From NCBI RefSeq assembly GCF_963675395.1, contig NZ_OY776223.1:2480001-2544000 (forward strand): DNA of 64,000 nt, given 5' to 3'. Positions 1-8,465 of this stretch are shown here, one piece after another. The first letter of the stretch is position 1. Each line of letters opens with the position of its first letter. The position numbers and the translations under genes are program-made. The notes under the pieces were generated by a model that ran no database searches, was not told the origin of the DNA, and saw only the letters and a list, made by a program, of their open reading frames with translations. Source of the stretch: an uncultured Vibrio sp. GTDB taxonomy: Bacteria; Pseudomonadota; Gammaproteobacteria; Enterobacterales; Vibrionaceae.

Positions 1-621
1 GCTATCGGTCGTGTACCAAACGGTAAGCTAATCGACGGTGAAAAAGCGGGTCTGGAAATCGACGAGCGCGGCTTCATCAACGTTGATAAGCAAATGCGTA
101 CTAACGTTCCTCATATCTTCGCTATCGGTGATGTCGTTGGTCAACCAATGCTTGCGCACAAAGGTGTGCATGAAGGCCACGTTGCAGCGGAAGTTATCTC
201 TGGTAAGAAGCACTACTTCGACCCTAAAGTTATCCCTTCAATCGCATACACTGAGCCAGAAGTTGCTTGGGTTGGTAAGACTGAAAAAGAAGCGAAAGAA
301 GAAGGCATCAAGTACGAAGTGGCAACATTCCCATGGGCAGCATCAGGTCGTGCAATCGCATCTGACTGTGCAGACGGTATGACTAAGCTAATCTTCGACA
401 AAGAAACTCATCGCGTAATCGGTGGTGCTATCGTTGGTACTAACGGTGGTGAACTACTTGGCGAAATCGGTCTTGCAATCGAGATGGGTTGTGATGCAGA
501 AGATATCGCTCTGACTATCCACGCTCACCCAACTCTACACGAGTCTGTTGGTCTAGCTGCTGAAGTATTTGAAGGTTCTATCACTGACCTTCCAAACAAA
601 AAAGCAGTTAAGAAGAAGTAA
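1..621 (+). CDS. lpdA: Dihydrolipoamide dehydrogenase (E3), C-terminal part
   Basis: The 5' end lies outside the window; the frame is open from base 1. The product is the FAD-dependent E3 subunit that reoxidises lipoyl groups in the pyruvate and 2-oxoglutarate dehydrogenase complexes. Visible are the FAD-binding segment (AIGDVVGQPMLAHKG), the dimerisation domain, and the C-terminal active-site segment HAHPTLHES with the catalytic His-Glu pair. The C-terminus is lysine rich (KKAVKKK), as in Vibrio and E. coli Lpd. In related genomes it is the last gene of the pdhR-aceEF-lpd operon; here a terminator follows within 25 bases. Codon use is strongly biased, fitting high expression. Confidence 0.95.
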   Translation, partial: AIGRVPNGKLIDGEKAGLEIDERGFINVDKQMRTNVPHIFAIGDVVGQPMLAHKGVHEGHVAAEVISGKKHYFDPKVIPSIAYTEPEVAWVGKTEKEAKEEGIKYEVATFPWAASGRAIASDCADGMTKLIFDKETHRVIGGAIVGTNGGELLGEIGLAIEMGCDAEDIALTIHAHPTLHESVGLAAEVFEGSITDLPNKKAVKKK

Positions 622-642
622 GTTTCTTTACTGAATAAATAA

Positions 643-674
643 TAAAAGCCGCTGAACATTCAGCGGCTTTTTTG
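643..674 (+). terminator. Rho-independent terminator after lpdA
   Basis: An AAAAGCCGCTGAA / TTCAGCGGCTTTTTT hairpin with a very short loop and a T tract lies just after the lpdA stop codon. Confidence 0.85.
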
Positions 675-753
675 TGCGTAAAACTCATCTTTTGTAGTCA
701 AAAAGCCCAGTAGAAGGTCAAGCTAATCGAGTGTATAGCTTGCACCCTATGGT

Positions 754-886
754 GTCATTCCGAGGAGCCTTAGCGACACCAGGAATCTACTCACGTCAAA
801 AACGGAGCTGAAACGAACACCTTAAACACCGACACTCTCAGTAAGTAGATCCTGAATCACGCTCCTTCGTCGCTGTCCAGGATGAC
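754..886. repeat. 133-bp palindromic repeat unit, copy 1
   Basis: The unit begins GTCATTCC and ends GGATGAC, so its ends are near-inverted. The left arm (GAGCCTTAGC, then AGGAATCT) and right arm (AGATCCTGAATCACGCTCC, then TTCGTCGC) recur at 62650-62782 at exactly the same overall length, while the middle differs. Each arm can fold on itself. It sits between the convergent genes lpdA and luxR. It looks like a non-autonomous dispersed intergenic element; no transposase is nearby. Apart from this repeat and the lpdA terminator I see nothing in the 331-base gap. Confidence 0.7.
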
Positions 887-952
887 GGTAGTGTTACTAT
901 GTTGTTTGTAGTTGAGCTAGCTGGGCTTAGTTAGTTTTGGTTTAAATCTTTA

Positions 953-1564
953 TTAACCGCGATCGTAAATACAAAGCATATCAAGGTGTGAGCTGACCAG
1001 ATTCTTCAGTCCATCTTCACCCTTAAAGCGGTTTGCCTGCACAAAGAGTGAGTAGCAAATGCCGTGGAATAGGTTGGTCAAGTGTTCTGGTTTGTGTGAG
1101 TTGCACACTTCACCACGTTCTATCGCTTTGATGAACATGTTCTGTACTAATAGCTGATTGGTGCGGTTGGTTGACACGAATAGTGGCCAAACTTCGTCGC
1201 GCGTTGAAGCACTCCATTCAAACCAAACTTTCAGCCAGTGGCAATCTTGATTAACCAGCTCAATCATTGCACTGGTGATGTTCGCAATATTGTCACGTGC
1301 GTGTAGGTCCAAATCGATGTTATCTGACAGGAAGTTCGAGAACTGACGTACTACGTGGTTCAGTACTTCATCGACGAGATCTTCTCGGGTTGGGAAATAG
1401 TTAAACACGGTTGCAACAGAAACTTGTGCGATTTCAGCGATATCTGCATGACCACCACGGCCAATACCACGGCGCGCAAATACTTCTAACGCGATTTCCA
1501 TGAGCTGTTGCTTGCGTTTAATAGGGGAAAGCCTAGTACGGGCTCTCTTTGCAATTGAGTCCAT
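953..1564 (-). CDS. luxR: Quorum-sensing master regulator, TetR family (LuxR/HapR/OpaR/SmcR type)
   Basis: This 203-residue protein is a TetR-fold activator/repressor that controls high-cell-density behaviour in Vibrio; it is unrelated to the V. fischeri LuxR. The N-terminal helix-turn-helix domain (about residues 15-66) contains HADIAEIAQVSVATVFNYF, almost identical across the family. The ligand-pocket and dimer domain includes CHWLKVWFEWSASTRDEVW. The C-terminus (CIYDRG) is slightly shorter than the roughly 205 residues usual in the Harveyi group. The start is supported by an AAGG ribosome site 7-8 bases upstream that also forms part of a candidate Qrr pairing site. Known family members repress their own transcription and are silenced at low density by Qrr small RNAs with Hfq. 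Confidence 0.95.
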   Translation of the reverse strand: MDSIAKRARTRLSPIKRKQQLMEIALEVFARRGIGRGGHADIAEIAQVSVATVFNYFPTREDLVDEVLNHVVRQFSNFLSDNIDLDLHARDNIANITSAMIELVNQDCHWLKVWFEWSASTRDEVWPLFVSTNRTNQLLVQNMFIKAIERGEVCNSHKPEHLTNLFHGICYSLFVQANRFKGEDGLKNLVSSHLDMLCIYDRG

Positions 1565-1625
1565 TTTATTTACCTTGCCATTTTTCGTTGTATGGGGGGA
1601 AATCCCCCTAATTGATTATTTTAAT
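1565..1625 (-). promoter_or_regulatory. luxR mRNA leader: candidate Qrr pairing site and GC hairpin
   Basis: On the minus strand, just before the luxR start, the leader carries AACGAAAAAUGGCAAGGU. Its UGGCAAGGU (complement of 1572-1580) matches the complement of the conserved Qrr core (UGGCUAGGU) with one mismatch, and AACG upstream can also pair. It overlaps the luxR ribosome site. Further upstream a compact hairpin, GGGGG / CCCCC with a four-base loop (1595-1608), precedes the site. Pairing is inferred from my memory of Qrr sequences; no qrr gene is in this window. Confidence 0.55.
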
Positions 1626-1704
1626 AATTGCTTAAAGCAAGTGATGAGTGTAATGGTGCATATACTCAAGGTCAACATTTGTTGTGTGATTTGTAGACAG
1701 TAAT

Positions 1705-1887
1705 GTGCTAACAGTGGATGCTTTTCGTCAGAATATTGCGAAATTAAGGTTATGCTCCCAAGAAAACCTCGCAATGGGTTGTGACTTTCAACGTAATGAG
1801 CGTGGTGATACACTACACGCCGTAAGATTAGGTGATCGTTTGCGCGCGATTGACCTTAACCCACCAAATAAATTGAGCAAAGTATGA
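1705..1887 (+). CDS. Possible 60-residue protein overlapping the hpt start
   Basis: This reading frame begins with GTG and ends in an ATGA overlap with the hpt start codon, an arrangement typical of translational coupling. Its codons (CGT, GGT, GAT, CGC rich) look like those of real genes in the window, and hpt itself has a poor ribosome site. Against it, no good Shine-Dalgarno precedes the GTG, I recognise no family, and the region must also hold the luxR and hpt promoters. It could equally be chance. Residues 24-48 (MGCDFQRN, then [16 protein letters not shown]) are mixed charged and hydrophobic with no membrane segment. Confidence 0.25.
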   Translation: MLTVDAFRQNIAKLRLCSQENLAMGCDFQRNERGDTLHAVRLGDRLRAIDLNPPNKLSKV

Positions 1888-2414
1888 AACATACAGTAGA
1901 AGTCATGATTTCTGAGCAAGTTGTTCAGGATCGAGTTCGTGAAATAGGCAAACAAATTACTGAGCGTTACCAAGGTAGCGAAGATCTGGTTTTGGTTGGC
2001 TTATTGCGTGGTTCATTTGTTTTTATGGCTGACTTAGCCCGTGCCATTGACCTGACTCACCAAGTGGATTTCATGACGGCATCAAGCTACGGCAATACGA
2101 TGGAAAGCTCGCGTGATGTTCGTATCCTGAAAGACCTCGATGACGACATCAAAGGCAAAGATGTTCTGCTTGTTGAAGACATTATTGATACCGGTAATAC
2201 GCTGAACAAGATTCGTGAAATCCTGTCTCTGCGTGAGCCAAAATCTATCGCGATCTGTACCCTGTTGGATAAACCATCTCGCCGTGAAGTCAATGTACCC
2301 GTTGACTGGATTGGCTTTGAAATTCCAGATGAGTTTGTGGTTGGTGTGGGTATTGATTACGCTCAGAAATACCGCCATTTACCATTCATCGGTAAAGTTG
2401 TGCCTCAAGAGTAA
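1884..2414 (+). CDS. hpt: Hypoxanthine phosphoribosyltransferase
   Basis: This 176-residue cytoplasmic purine-salvage enzyme converts hypoxanthine (and more weakly guanine) plus PRPP to IMP/GMP. The PRPP-binding motif [14 protein letters not shown] lies at about residues 94-107 with its two acidic residues. The N-terminal [12 protein letters not shown] loop and the C-terminal [10 protein letters not shown] segment are also typical. Length matches the family. It stands divergent from luxR, an arrangement kept across Vibrio. Confidence 0.95.
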   Translation: MKHTVEVMISEQVVQDRVREIGKQITERYQGSEDLVLVGLLRGSFVFMADLARAIDLTHQVDFMTASSYGNTMESSRDVRILKDLDDDIKGKDVLLVEDIIDTGNTLNKIREILSLREPKSIAICTLLDKPSRREVNVPVDWIGFEIPDEFVVGVGIDYAQKYRHLPFIGKVVPQE

Positions 2415-2446
2415 TTGGTACTCTTAACGTAACCTGAGATCGTTTT

Positions 2447-2505
2447 AAACCATCGCCATCAAACCTGTTTTTTAGTTGCAGTGATATTGAGCGATGGTTT
2501 TTCTT
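2447..2505 (+). terminator. Probable hpt terminator
   Basis: A perfect 10-base inverted repeat (AAACCATCGC at 2447-2456, GCGATGGTTT at 2491-2500) is followed by TTCTTAG. The 34-base loop is unusually long, so the call is tentative. Confidence 0.45.
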
Positions 2506-2538
2506 AGTTTAAACAATACGCGATGAGATAAACACGCC

Positions 2539-3414
2539 CTAAGACAAAGGCCGAATCAACATATCCAGTTTCGGGTGTACCACTCGCCGCTTGACCGTTA
2601 CTGCGTAGAAATTCTCGTACACATTTGGTAGCAACATATAACTTTTTAAAATCCCCTGATCCAACTCATCTTTAACAACTACTTCCGGCATCACCGCCAA
2701 TGCGCCAGTGTCACGAGTTAATAATCGCAGCATCGCCATATCATCCGATTCAGCAATAATTTCCGGCTGCAGTTGAAACTGAGCCGCAAAGGCATCAAAC
2801 GCTGAACGCAAAGGGTTTTCACCATATGGCAACACCCAACGCTGGTTGCGATAGCTATTACCTAGATCCTGCCCCAACTCCAAACCTGTAGGGCCAATAA
2901 TCGCTACCGATTGTCTCGCGAGCACACGGCTTTGCCAGTTCTGTTTGTTTGAGCCACGCACCGGAATATTGGTCAATGCCATATCCAACTGGAGTTCACC
3001 AAGCGCAGTTAACAAACCAGTCTGGCTCATGGACTGTAGCGTGTAGCGGCAGTCATCCTGATTGATCAATGGCTGGATAAACTGCTCGATAAAATTACGC
3101 GAAATGGTTGATAGGATCCCGATACGAATCGTTGCTCCGGGAAGAGCTTTCCCACTGGTCAGAAGCTTTTCCAGCTCTTCACCATTTTTGAAGATTTCAT
3201 CAGCATAGCTTAGCGCATGATAACCACTTTCAGTAAGCGATAATGTACGTCCTTTCCTGATGAACAATTCAACATCTAAACTTTGCTCTAATTGTTTGAT
3301 TTGTGAGGAAAGGGCAGACTGAGAAATATGTAATTTCTGCGCAGTCTGGGTGAGGTTACCCTGCTTAGCCACTTGCCAAAAATAATAAAGATGATGATAG
3401 TTGAGTCGATTCAT
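2539..3414 (-). CDS. LysR-family regulator divergent from dabBA
   Basis: This 291-residue LysR-type regulator has its winged helix-turn-helix at residues 1-60 (NYHHLYYFWQVAKQGNLTQ, then SQSALSSQIKQLE), most like the NhaR branch of the family, followed by a substrate-binding domain of the periplasmic-binding-protein fold. It is transcribed away from dabB with about 100 bases between the two starts, the classic layout for a LysR protein controlling its neighbour. LysR regulators accompany DAB operons in autotrophs, so I infer control of dabBA in response to inorganic carbon limitation. The inducer cannot be read from the sequence. Confidence 0.85.
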   Translation of the reverse strand: MNRLNYHHLYYFWQVAKQGNLTQTAQKLHISQSALSSQIKQLEQSLDVELFIRKGRTLSLTESGYHALSYADEIFKNGEELEKLLTSGKALPGATIRIGILSTISRNFIEQFIQPLINQDDCRYTLQSMSQTGLLTALGELQLDMALTNIPVRGSNKQNWQSRVLARQSVAIIGPTGLELGQDLGNSYRNQRWVLPYGENPLRSAFDAFAAQFQLQPEIIAESDDMAMLRLLTRDTGALAVMPEVVVKDELDQGILKSYMLLPNVYENFYAVTVKRRVVHPKLDMLIRPLS

Positions 3415-3454
3415 AGTTCTAAAAAACAGAATGATTTATCAATTATTATATATT

Positions 3455-3468
3455 TTACTTAAGTGTAA
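3455..3468. promoter_or_regulatory. Candidate LysR operator in the lysR-dabB gap
   Basis: The dyad TTAC-N6-GTAA contains the palindrome ACTTAAGT and fits a T-N11-A LysR box. It lies in the middle of the 99-base divergent gap, about 45 bases before the dabB start. The gap is very AT rich and I cannot place the promoter boxes with confidence. Confidence 0.3.
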
Positions 3469-3513
3469 CTAACTTTCACAATACTCGTCATATTATGAAA
3501 TGTGAGGTTGGTC

Positions 3514-4884
3514 ATGTTCTCTGTGTTTTTACTTACACCGCTCAAGCTGATGTTACTCAGTTTGATTGCCATACTCGGATTCACTATCATTCGTTATAGT
3601 TGGGTGGCATTTGCTGGTGAAGCGGATCGCGGGCGTTTTCTCCGCGCTTTAATCATGACCATTTGCGCCGTCATTATGGTGGTCATCAGTAATCACCTGT
3701 TTGTATTTTGGGCTGCATGGGTTAGCGTAAGCCTTTCTCTTAACAGGTTAATTCTTTTTTATCCGCAGCGTACTCGTGCACAGCTTGCTGCACACAAAAA
3801 ATTTCTGCTCGCCCGGTTGAGCGAATTACTGTTAGCTGTGGCATTTGCCCTTTTGTACCTTGAGTTCAACACACCGTACATCAACGATATCATCGCCCAG
3901 GTTTCACTCACTTCAGACAGTACCAAGCTTGAAGGTGCAGCGATACTGCTGGCTATCGTCGCATTGATTAAGTGCGCGCAGCTTCCTGTTCATGGCTGGC
4001 TGATTCAGGTAGTCGAAGCGCCAACCCCAGTTTCGGCACTGCTTCACGCCGGCATTGTTAACCTTGGCGGAATATTACTACTTTTCTTCGCCCCTATACT
4101 TGCTTCAAGTGCTTTGGCGTGTGGCATTCTGATTGTACTGGCGGGAATCAGCACTGTGATTGCGGGTCTGGTAAGCACCACGCGCATTTCTATTAAAGTA
4201 AAACTGGCGTGGTCCACCAGCTCACAAATGGGGCTAATGCTGGTTGAAATAGCGTTAGGTCTTTATGAAATGGCTCTGCTGCACTTATTTGCGCACTCAT
4301 TTTACAAAGCGTATTCGTTTCTTAATAGCGGCAATACGGTTAATCACTACCTGGCAGCGAAACTGGCTGGCGAGGTTAAACCTCGCGTGCAACATTGGTG
4401 TATTGCGCTCACCCTTGCTCTTATCTTGCTTACTATCACTCAGTGGCAATTTTCGGTGATGACTAGCCTGGCAGCAACCATCTTAGTGTGGTTTGCACTT
4501 AGTGCACTGATTTTGCCAAGTGTCACTCGCTGGGACAGAGCCAGTCTGCCACGCATTGTTATTACTCTATGTTTTGCTTCAGCACTGCTTACACTTTACA
4601 CCACAGCCAAACACGCTCTGGCTGAAGTTGTTGGTCTCGACGCTTCGCTAAATATACTGGCAGACGGATTTGTGGCTGCACTGTTCATCTGTTTATTTGC
4701 CCTATCAATGGCACTGCAATACTGGCCTCATGTCAGCTGGGTCAAACGTCTGTTTATTTCACTTAACGCTGGGGTTTATCTCGATGAGTGGGCAACTCGA
4801 CTGACGCTAAAGTGGTGGCCAAGTCAGTCACTACTTGCCTTACAGAACGCTCAGTGGCAAGAAAAACCGGAGGCTAAATCATGA
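3514..4884 (+). CDS. dabB: DabB: proton-conducting membrane subunit of the DAB inorganic-carbon pump (NuoL/MrpA-like)
   Basis: This is a polytopic membrane protein of the NADH-quinone oxidoreductase chain 5 / proton antiporter family. In the DAB complex it is thought to couple ion flow across the inner membrane to CO2 hydration by DabA. The family core is clear: KCAQLPVHGWLIQVVEAPTP followed by VSALLHAGIVNLGG, with the conserved Lys and Glu-Ala-Pro-Thr-Pro-Val-Ser motif. I prefer ATG 3514 to the in-frame GTG 3502, because the GTGAGG covering the GTG is a good ribosome site for 3514; that gives 456 residues. It overlaps dabA by four bases (ATGA). The lack of any nuo genes nearby excludes a respiratory complex I subunit. 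Confidence 0.9.
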   Translation: MFSVFLLTPLKLMLLSLIAILGFTIIRYSWVAFAGEADRGRFLRALIMTICAVIMVVISNHLFVFWAAWVSVSLSLNRLILFYPQRTRAQLAAHKKFLLARLSELLLAVAFALLYLEFNTPYINDIIAQVSLTSDSTKLEGAAILLAIVALIKCAQLPVHGWLIQVVEAPTPVSALLHAGIVNLGGILLLFFAPILASSALACGILIVLAGISTVIAGLVSTTRISIKVKLAWSTSSQMGLMLVEIALGLYEMALLHLFAHSFYKAYSFLNSGNTVNHYLAAKLAGEVKPRVQHWCIALTLALILLTITQWQFSVMTSLAATILVWFALSALILPSVTRWDRASLPRIVITLCFASALLTLYTTAKHALAEVVGLDASLNILADGFVAALFICLFALSMALQYWPHVSWVKRLFISLNAGVYLDEWATRLTLKWWPSQSLLALQNAQWQEKPEAKS

Positions 4885-7286
4885 TTGAACAACAACTGCA
4901 TATGCCATATATCGATATTGCTAAATCCGTATCCGCATCAATCGCGCCGGCCTGGCCACTGGATCAATCTATTGCGGTGAACCCGTGGTGGCCGCAGCGT
5001 CATAATTCCATTGAAACAACCTTTGCTGAACAAACGGTTATCACGGGTGAAACCAGCCTGATGCCAAGAGCGTACTATCGTGAATTGTGGAATCAGCAAA
5101 TTCAGCCTGAACATGTGCATCAGGCCATTGCGCAATCAGACTCTGTACTAACTTATGAGCAAGTTATTGAGGACCTGCAGCGAAACGAACCTAGCCTGAT
5201 ACGCTGGAAAACTCTGGCAATGTTGATGGATGAGGAAATTCCATCACAACAAGGGCACAGTTGGGCACAGGAAATCGTTCAGCAAGTGAGCCAGTTTATC
5301 GCACTCTATCACCAGTATCCGGATCGCTTTGATGCCGATGGCAAAGATGGCGAGCATCTATATCAAAGCTGGCTGGAAGTAATTTGCCGCGACAAAGGTA
5401 TGAAAACATTGCTTGGCGTCGACCTGCTGCCCTATTTTCAAAAACTACCAAAATCACTGCTTGAAGCATTAGGTGCAATCTATGAGATCTGGCAACCTAC
5501 CTGGCAAACCGAAAGTGGTTGTCACGCCTTTATGCGCGCTTCACTGCAACAGTTGTCTGGCTGGGCAGGTTGGCAGTCATGGCTCGATTGGCAAGCCAAC
5601 CTGGCTCAGAAGCCAAGCAGCTTGTCTCACACTCTGGGCCTGACAACAATTTTGTTGGCATGGGACAAAGTGTTAATGATGTGGCTGGAAGAAACACATC
5701 CACAAACCGCCAAGCGAGTTCGTCAAACACTCGGCCATCAGACGAACAATATCGAACAGCTGTATTTTTTAGCCAAACAGCAGTTAGCACCAATGTGGAT
5801 TTGGCAGCGTGCGCTTGAGCTTAGCTTGCAAAATTCGTGGTTCCATCAGGTCAGTTCCGTGAAAGAAAGCACCGAAAGTGCTCGCCCACAGTTACAAGCG
5901 GTGTTTTGTATTGATGTTCGTTCTGAACCAATGCGCCGTGCGTTAGAAGCGCAGGGCAGTGATATTGAAACCGTAGGATTTGCCGGATTCTTCGGTCTTC
6001 CTATCGCATATCAGAATCACGACGGCAGTATTTTACGTCCTCAACTGCCCGGCTTATTAGCTCCTGATTTAGTCGCTCAGCAAACTCGTATGCAGCCAGA
6101 ACGTTGGTTGAGACTAACCAAATTAGGTTGGCAAAACAGCCTGGATAAACCCTCGTCGAATTTAGGCATGGTAGAAGCCGGTGGTTTACTTAAGTTAGTC
6201 AGTCTGTTTAAACGCGTTGTGATGCAAGAAGGTACTGAAAACCCTGTTAACAAGGATCTTCGCGCCAATGAAACCTGGCAGCTTAAACGCAACCAAACCT
6301 TATTAACGACAGCAGAAAAAGCTGAATTAGGCGCAGGTATTTTAACCGCGATGGGCATTGCCAAACGTCTCGCTAACGTTGTGCTGTTGACGGGGCACGG
6401 TAGTCAAACCTGTAACAACCATACTTCATCAAGTCTGGATTGTGGTGCGTGTGGCGGTCAAAGCGGTGAAGTGAATGTCAAAGTTCTGGCTTCGCTGTTA
6501 AACGATGAGCAAGTGCGCCGTGAGATGGAAAACTTCGGTGTGATAGTCCCGGCAGATACACAGTTTTATGCAGCGCTGCATAACACCACTACCGACAATT
6601 TAACCGTGTTTGACGCGCCAAGTGCAAATTGGCGTCAGACAATTATTGATGCCAGCCACCAGGCTCGCCATGCTCGTGCAGAACAATTTGATGCTCCAGC
6701 AGCACCGAGCAAAAGCGACCTTAACCGATTCTTTAAACAGCGAGCAACAAACTGGGCACAAATGAGACCGGAATGGGGGCTGTGTAATAACGCCGGAGTA
6801 TTTATTGCCCCGAGAGCGCTGACTCGTAATTTAGACTTTGCCGGACGTGCTTTCTTGCATGAGTACCACAGCGAGCAAGACCCCGAATACATGCAGCTGG
6901 AAAAGATTCTTACGGCACCACTACTGGTGATGAACTGGATTAACCTGCAATATTACGCCTCAGTCACTACGCCGGAGAAATTTGGCAGCGGTAACAAACT
7001 GCTACACAACGTGGTTGGCGGGCATATTGGTGTATTTGAAGGGAACGGTGGCGACCTGAGAATCGGGCTTTCAAAACAATCGGTTCACGATGGTAGCCAT
7101 TACCGCCATCAGCCAGTACGCCTCAGCGTATTTATTCAGGCACCCCAATTAGCCATTGAAGCCATCATGGCCCAGCATCAGGATGTGGCATCATTGGTCA
7201 ATAATGGCTGGCTATTCCTATATCATGTCGACGGCCAGAAGCAAGTCAGCCAGTACCGGGATGGCACCTGGCAAGTTATCACTTAA
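4881..7286 (+). CDS. dabA: DabA: carbonic-anhydrase-like subunit of the DAB inorganic-carbon pump (DUF2309/UPF0753)
   Basis: This 801-residue protein belongs to the DUF2309 family, called DabA in Halothiobacillus and MpsB in Staphylococcus. It is a large cytoplasmic zinc protein with a beta-carbonic-anhydrase-like centre that works only together with DabB, giving one-way conversion of CO2 to bicarbonate. The expected metal ligands are present with family spacing: Cys343 and Asp345 in QAVFCIDVRSE, His506 in LLTGHGSQTCNNH, and Cys521 in LDCGACGGQSG. It starts inside the dabB stop codon (ATGA), so the two are translationally coupled. Length agrees with other proteobacterial DabA proteins. The catalytic model is family knowledge; activity here is inferred. 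Confidence 0.93.
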   Translation: MIEQQLHMPYIDIAKSVSASIAPAWPLDQSIAVNPWWPQRHNSIETTFAEQTVITGETSLMPRAYYRELWNQQIQPEHVHQAIAQSDSVLTYEQVIEDLQRNEPSLIRWKTLAMLMDEEIPSQQGHSWAQEIVQQVSQFIALYHQYPDRFDADGKDGEHLYQSWLEVICRDKGMKTLLGVDLLPYFQKLPKSLLEALGAIYEIWQPTWQTESGCHAFMRASLQQLSGWAGWQSWLDWQANLAQKPSSLSHTLGLTTILLAWDKVLMMWLEETHPQTAKRVRQTLGHQTNNIEQLYFLAKQQLAPMWIWQRALELSLQNSWFHQVSSVKESTESARPQLQAVFCIDVRSEPMRRALEAQGSDIETVGFAGFFGLPIAYQNHDGSILRPQLPGLLAPDLVAQQTRMQPERWLRLTKLGWQNSLDKPSSNLGMVEAGGLLKLVSLFKRVVMQEGTENPVNKDLRANETWQLKRNQTLLTTAEKAELGAGILTAMGIAKRLANVVLLTGHGSQTCNNHTSSSLDCGACGGQSGEVNVKVLASLLNDEQVRREMENFGVIVPADTQFYAALHNTTTDNLTVFDAPSANWRQTIIDASHQARHARAEQFDAPAAPSKSDLNRFFKQRATNWAQMRPEWGLCNNAGVFIAPRALTRNLDFAGRAFLHEYHSEQDPEYMQLEKILTAPLLVMNWINLQYYASVTTPEKFGSGNKLLHNVVGGHIGVFEGNGGDLRIGLSKQSVHDGSHYRHQPVRLSVFIQAPQLAIEAIMAQHQDVASLVNNGWLFLYHVDGQKQVSQYRDGTWQVIT

Positions 7287-7417
7287 AAATCACTTACTTC
7301 TAAAACCTAAATACTAGACTTATATTAATCTGGAAAATTTGTTGATTCTTCAAAGTCCAATATGATCACTTATTTAGTTAGATTGGTATTTGCCTGTATT
7401 CAGATTAACGTACGAAT

Positions 7418-7443
7418 AAAAATGCCCACATTATGGGCATTTT
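7418..7443. terminator. Bidirectional terminator between dabA and the carbonic anhydrase gene
   Basis: A hairpin AAAAATGCCCA / TGGGCATTTT with a five-base loop has A and T tracts on both sides. It can serve dabA on the plus strand and the convergent carbonic anhydrase gene on the minus strand. Confidence 0.75.
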
Positions 7444-7519
7444 GTTTATAAGCTCTAATTCCCAGAGGGCCGTGGGAATTATGAAAAATTTAACAACCTA
7501 GAACTTAACGATATGAGAA

Positions 7520-8188
7520 TTAACGACAAAGCAGTTTATGTTCTGGATTCAGAATCCTTTCCATCGCAGCTTTGTAACTCTCTACTACCGTATCTCTGGA
7601 GTGACAACGCACACCTATGTACTCCAGCTTCCCATCATCGATACCGTAAACAACACCGTGTACTTCAATTTCCTGACCGCGTTCCCAGGCATTTTGCAGA
7701 ATCGTTGAGTTACTTAGATTATGAACTTGCTCTGCAACGTTGATTTCAGCCAGTTTGTCTGAGCGATCAGCTTCCGGCATTGATTCTATATAACTACGAT
7801 GTTTGTAGTATAAGTCTCTGATATGCAGAAGCCAGTTGTTAATTAACCCGAGTTGAGGATTATCAATAGAAGCGGTTACACCACCACATCCGTAGTGACC
7901 ACAAATAATAATATGCTTCACTTTTAATACGTCTACTGCGTATTGAACCACAGATAAACAGTTTAAGTCGGTATGAACAACCAGATTAGCGACATTACGA
8001 TGAACGAACAGTTCTCCTGAGTACAGACCTGTTAGGCGTTCTGCCGGAACTCGACTGTCAGAGCAACCAATCCACAGGAAGTCGGGGTTTTGTCCTTCAG
8101 CGAGCTGAGCGAAATATTCAGGGCGTTCAGACTTTATCTCTTCTGACCATTTTGAATTATTTTCAAATAATTGTTTAATTTCCGGCAT
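7520..8188 (-). CDS. can: Beta-class carbonic anhydrase
   Basis: This 222-residue cytoplasmic zinc enzyme interconverts CO2 and bicarbonate, supplying bicarbonate to biotin carboxylases, PEP carboxylase and carbamoyl-phosphate synthase. The zinc ligands are at Cys42, Asp44, His98 and Cys101 ([11 protein letters not shown] and [11 protein letters not shown]), with Arg46 pairing to Asp44. Trp39 and Gly41, which line the non-catalytic bicarbonate site of the E. coli enzyme, are also present, so allosteric type II behaviour is likely. It is convergent with dabA and divergent from the SulP transporter, so three inorganic-carbon functions lie side by side. Confidence 0.95.
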   Translation of the reverse strand: MPEIKQLFENNSKWSEEIKSERPEYFAQLAEGQNPDFLWIGCSDSRVPAERLTGLYSGELFVHRNVANLVVHTDLNCLSVVQYAVDVLKVKHIIICGHYGCGGVTASIDNPQLGLINNWLLHIRDLYYKHRSYIESMPEADRSDKLAEINVAEQVHNLSNSTILQNAWERGQEIEVHGVVYGIDDGKLEYIGVRCHSRDTVVESYKAAMERILNPEHKLLCR

Positions 8189-8465
8189 CTTGTAAATTAC
8201 TTCCCTTAAAAGACAAAAGCACTGATAGCTCAGCTGTTCGAATATAGCAAGCGATCAAAATTTCAACTATACACAATGTTACAATTTCGGTCCCGTTAAT
8301 TATTACTCAGACAGGACTCATCTGACGTGTTGTTATCAATAAATTCGTACAATTGAGTCTGTTTATTTATCTACCCTCAAAACCCATGAAATGGTTATGG
8401 TTTAAGGGAGCGTATCACTGGTTAAAGTGGTGAAGTTTGTTTTGATATTAATGCAAGGGAATTCA

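Noticed and set aside
3502..3513. GTG 3502 as the dabB start
   Set aside because: The GTGAGG there is better read as the ribosome site for ATG 3514; nothing resembling a ribosome site precedes 3502.
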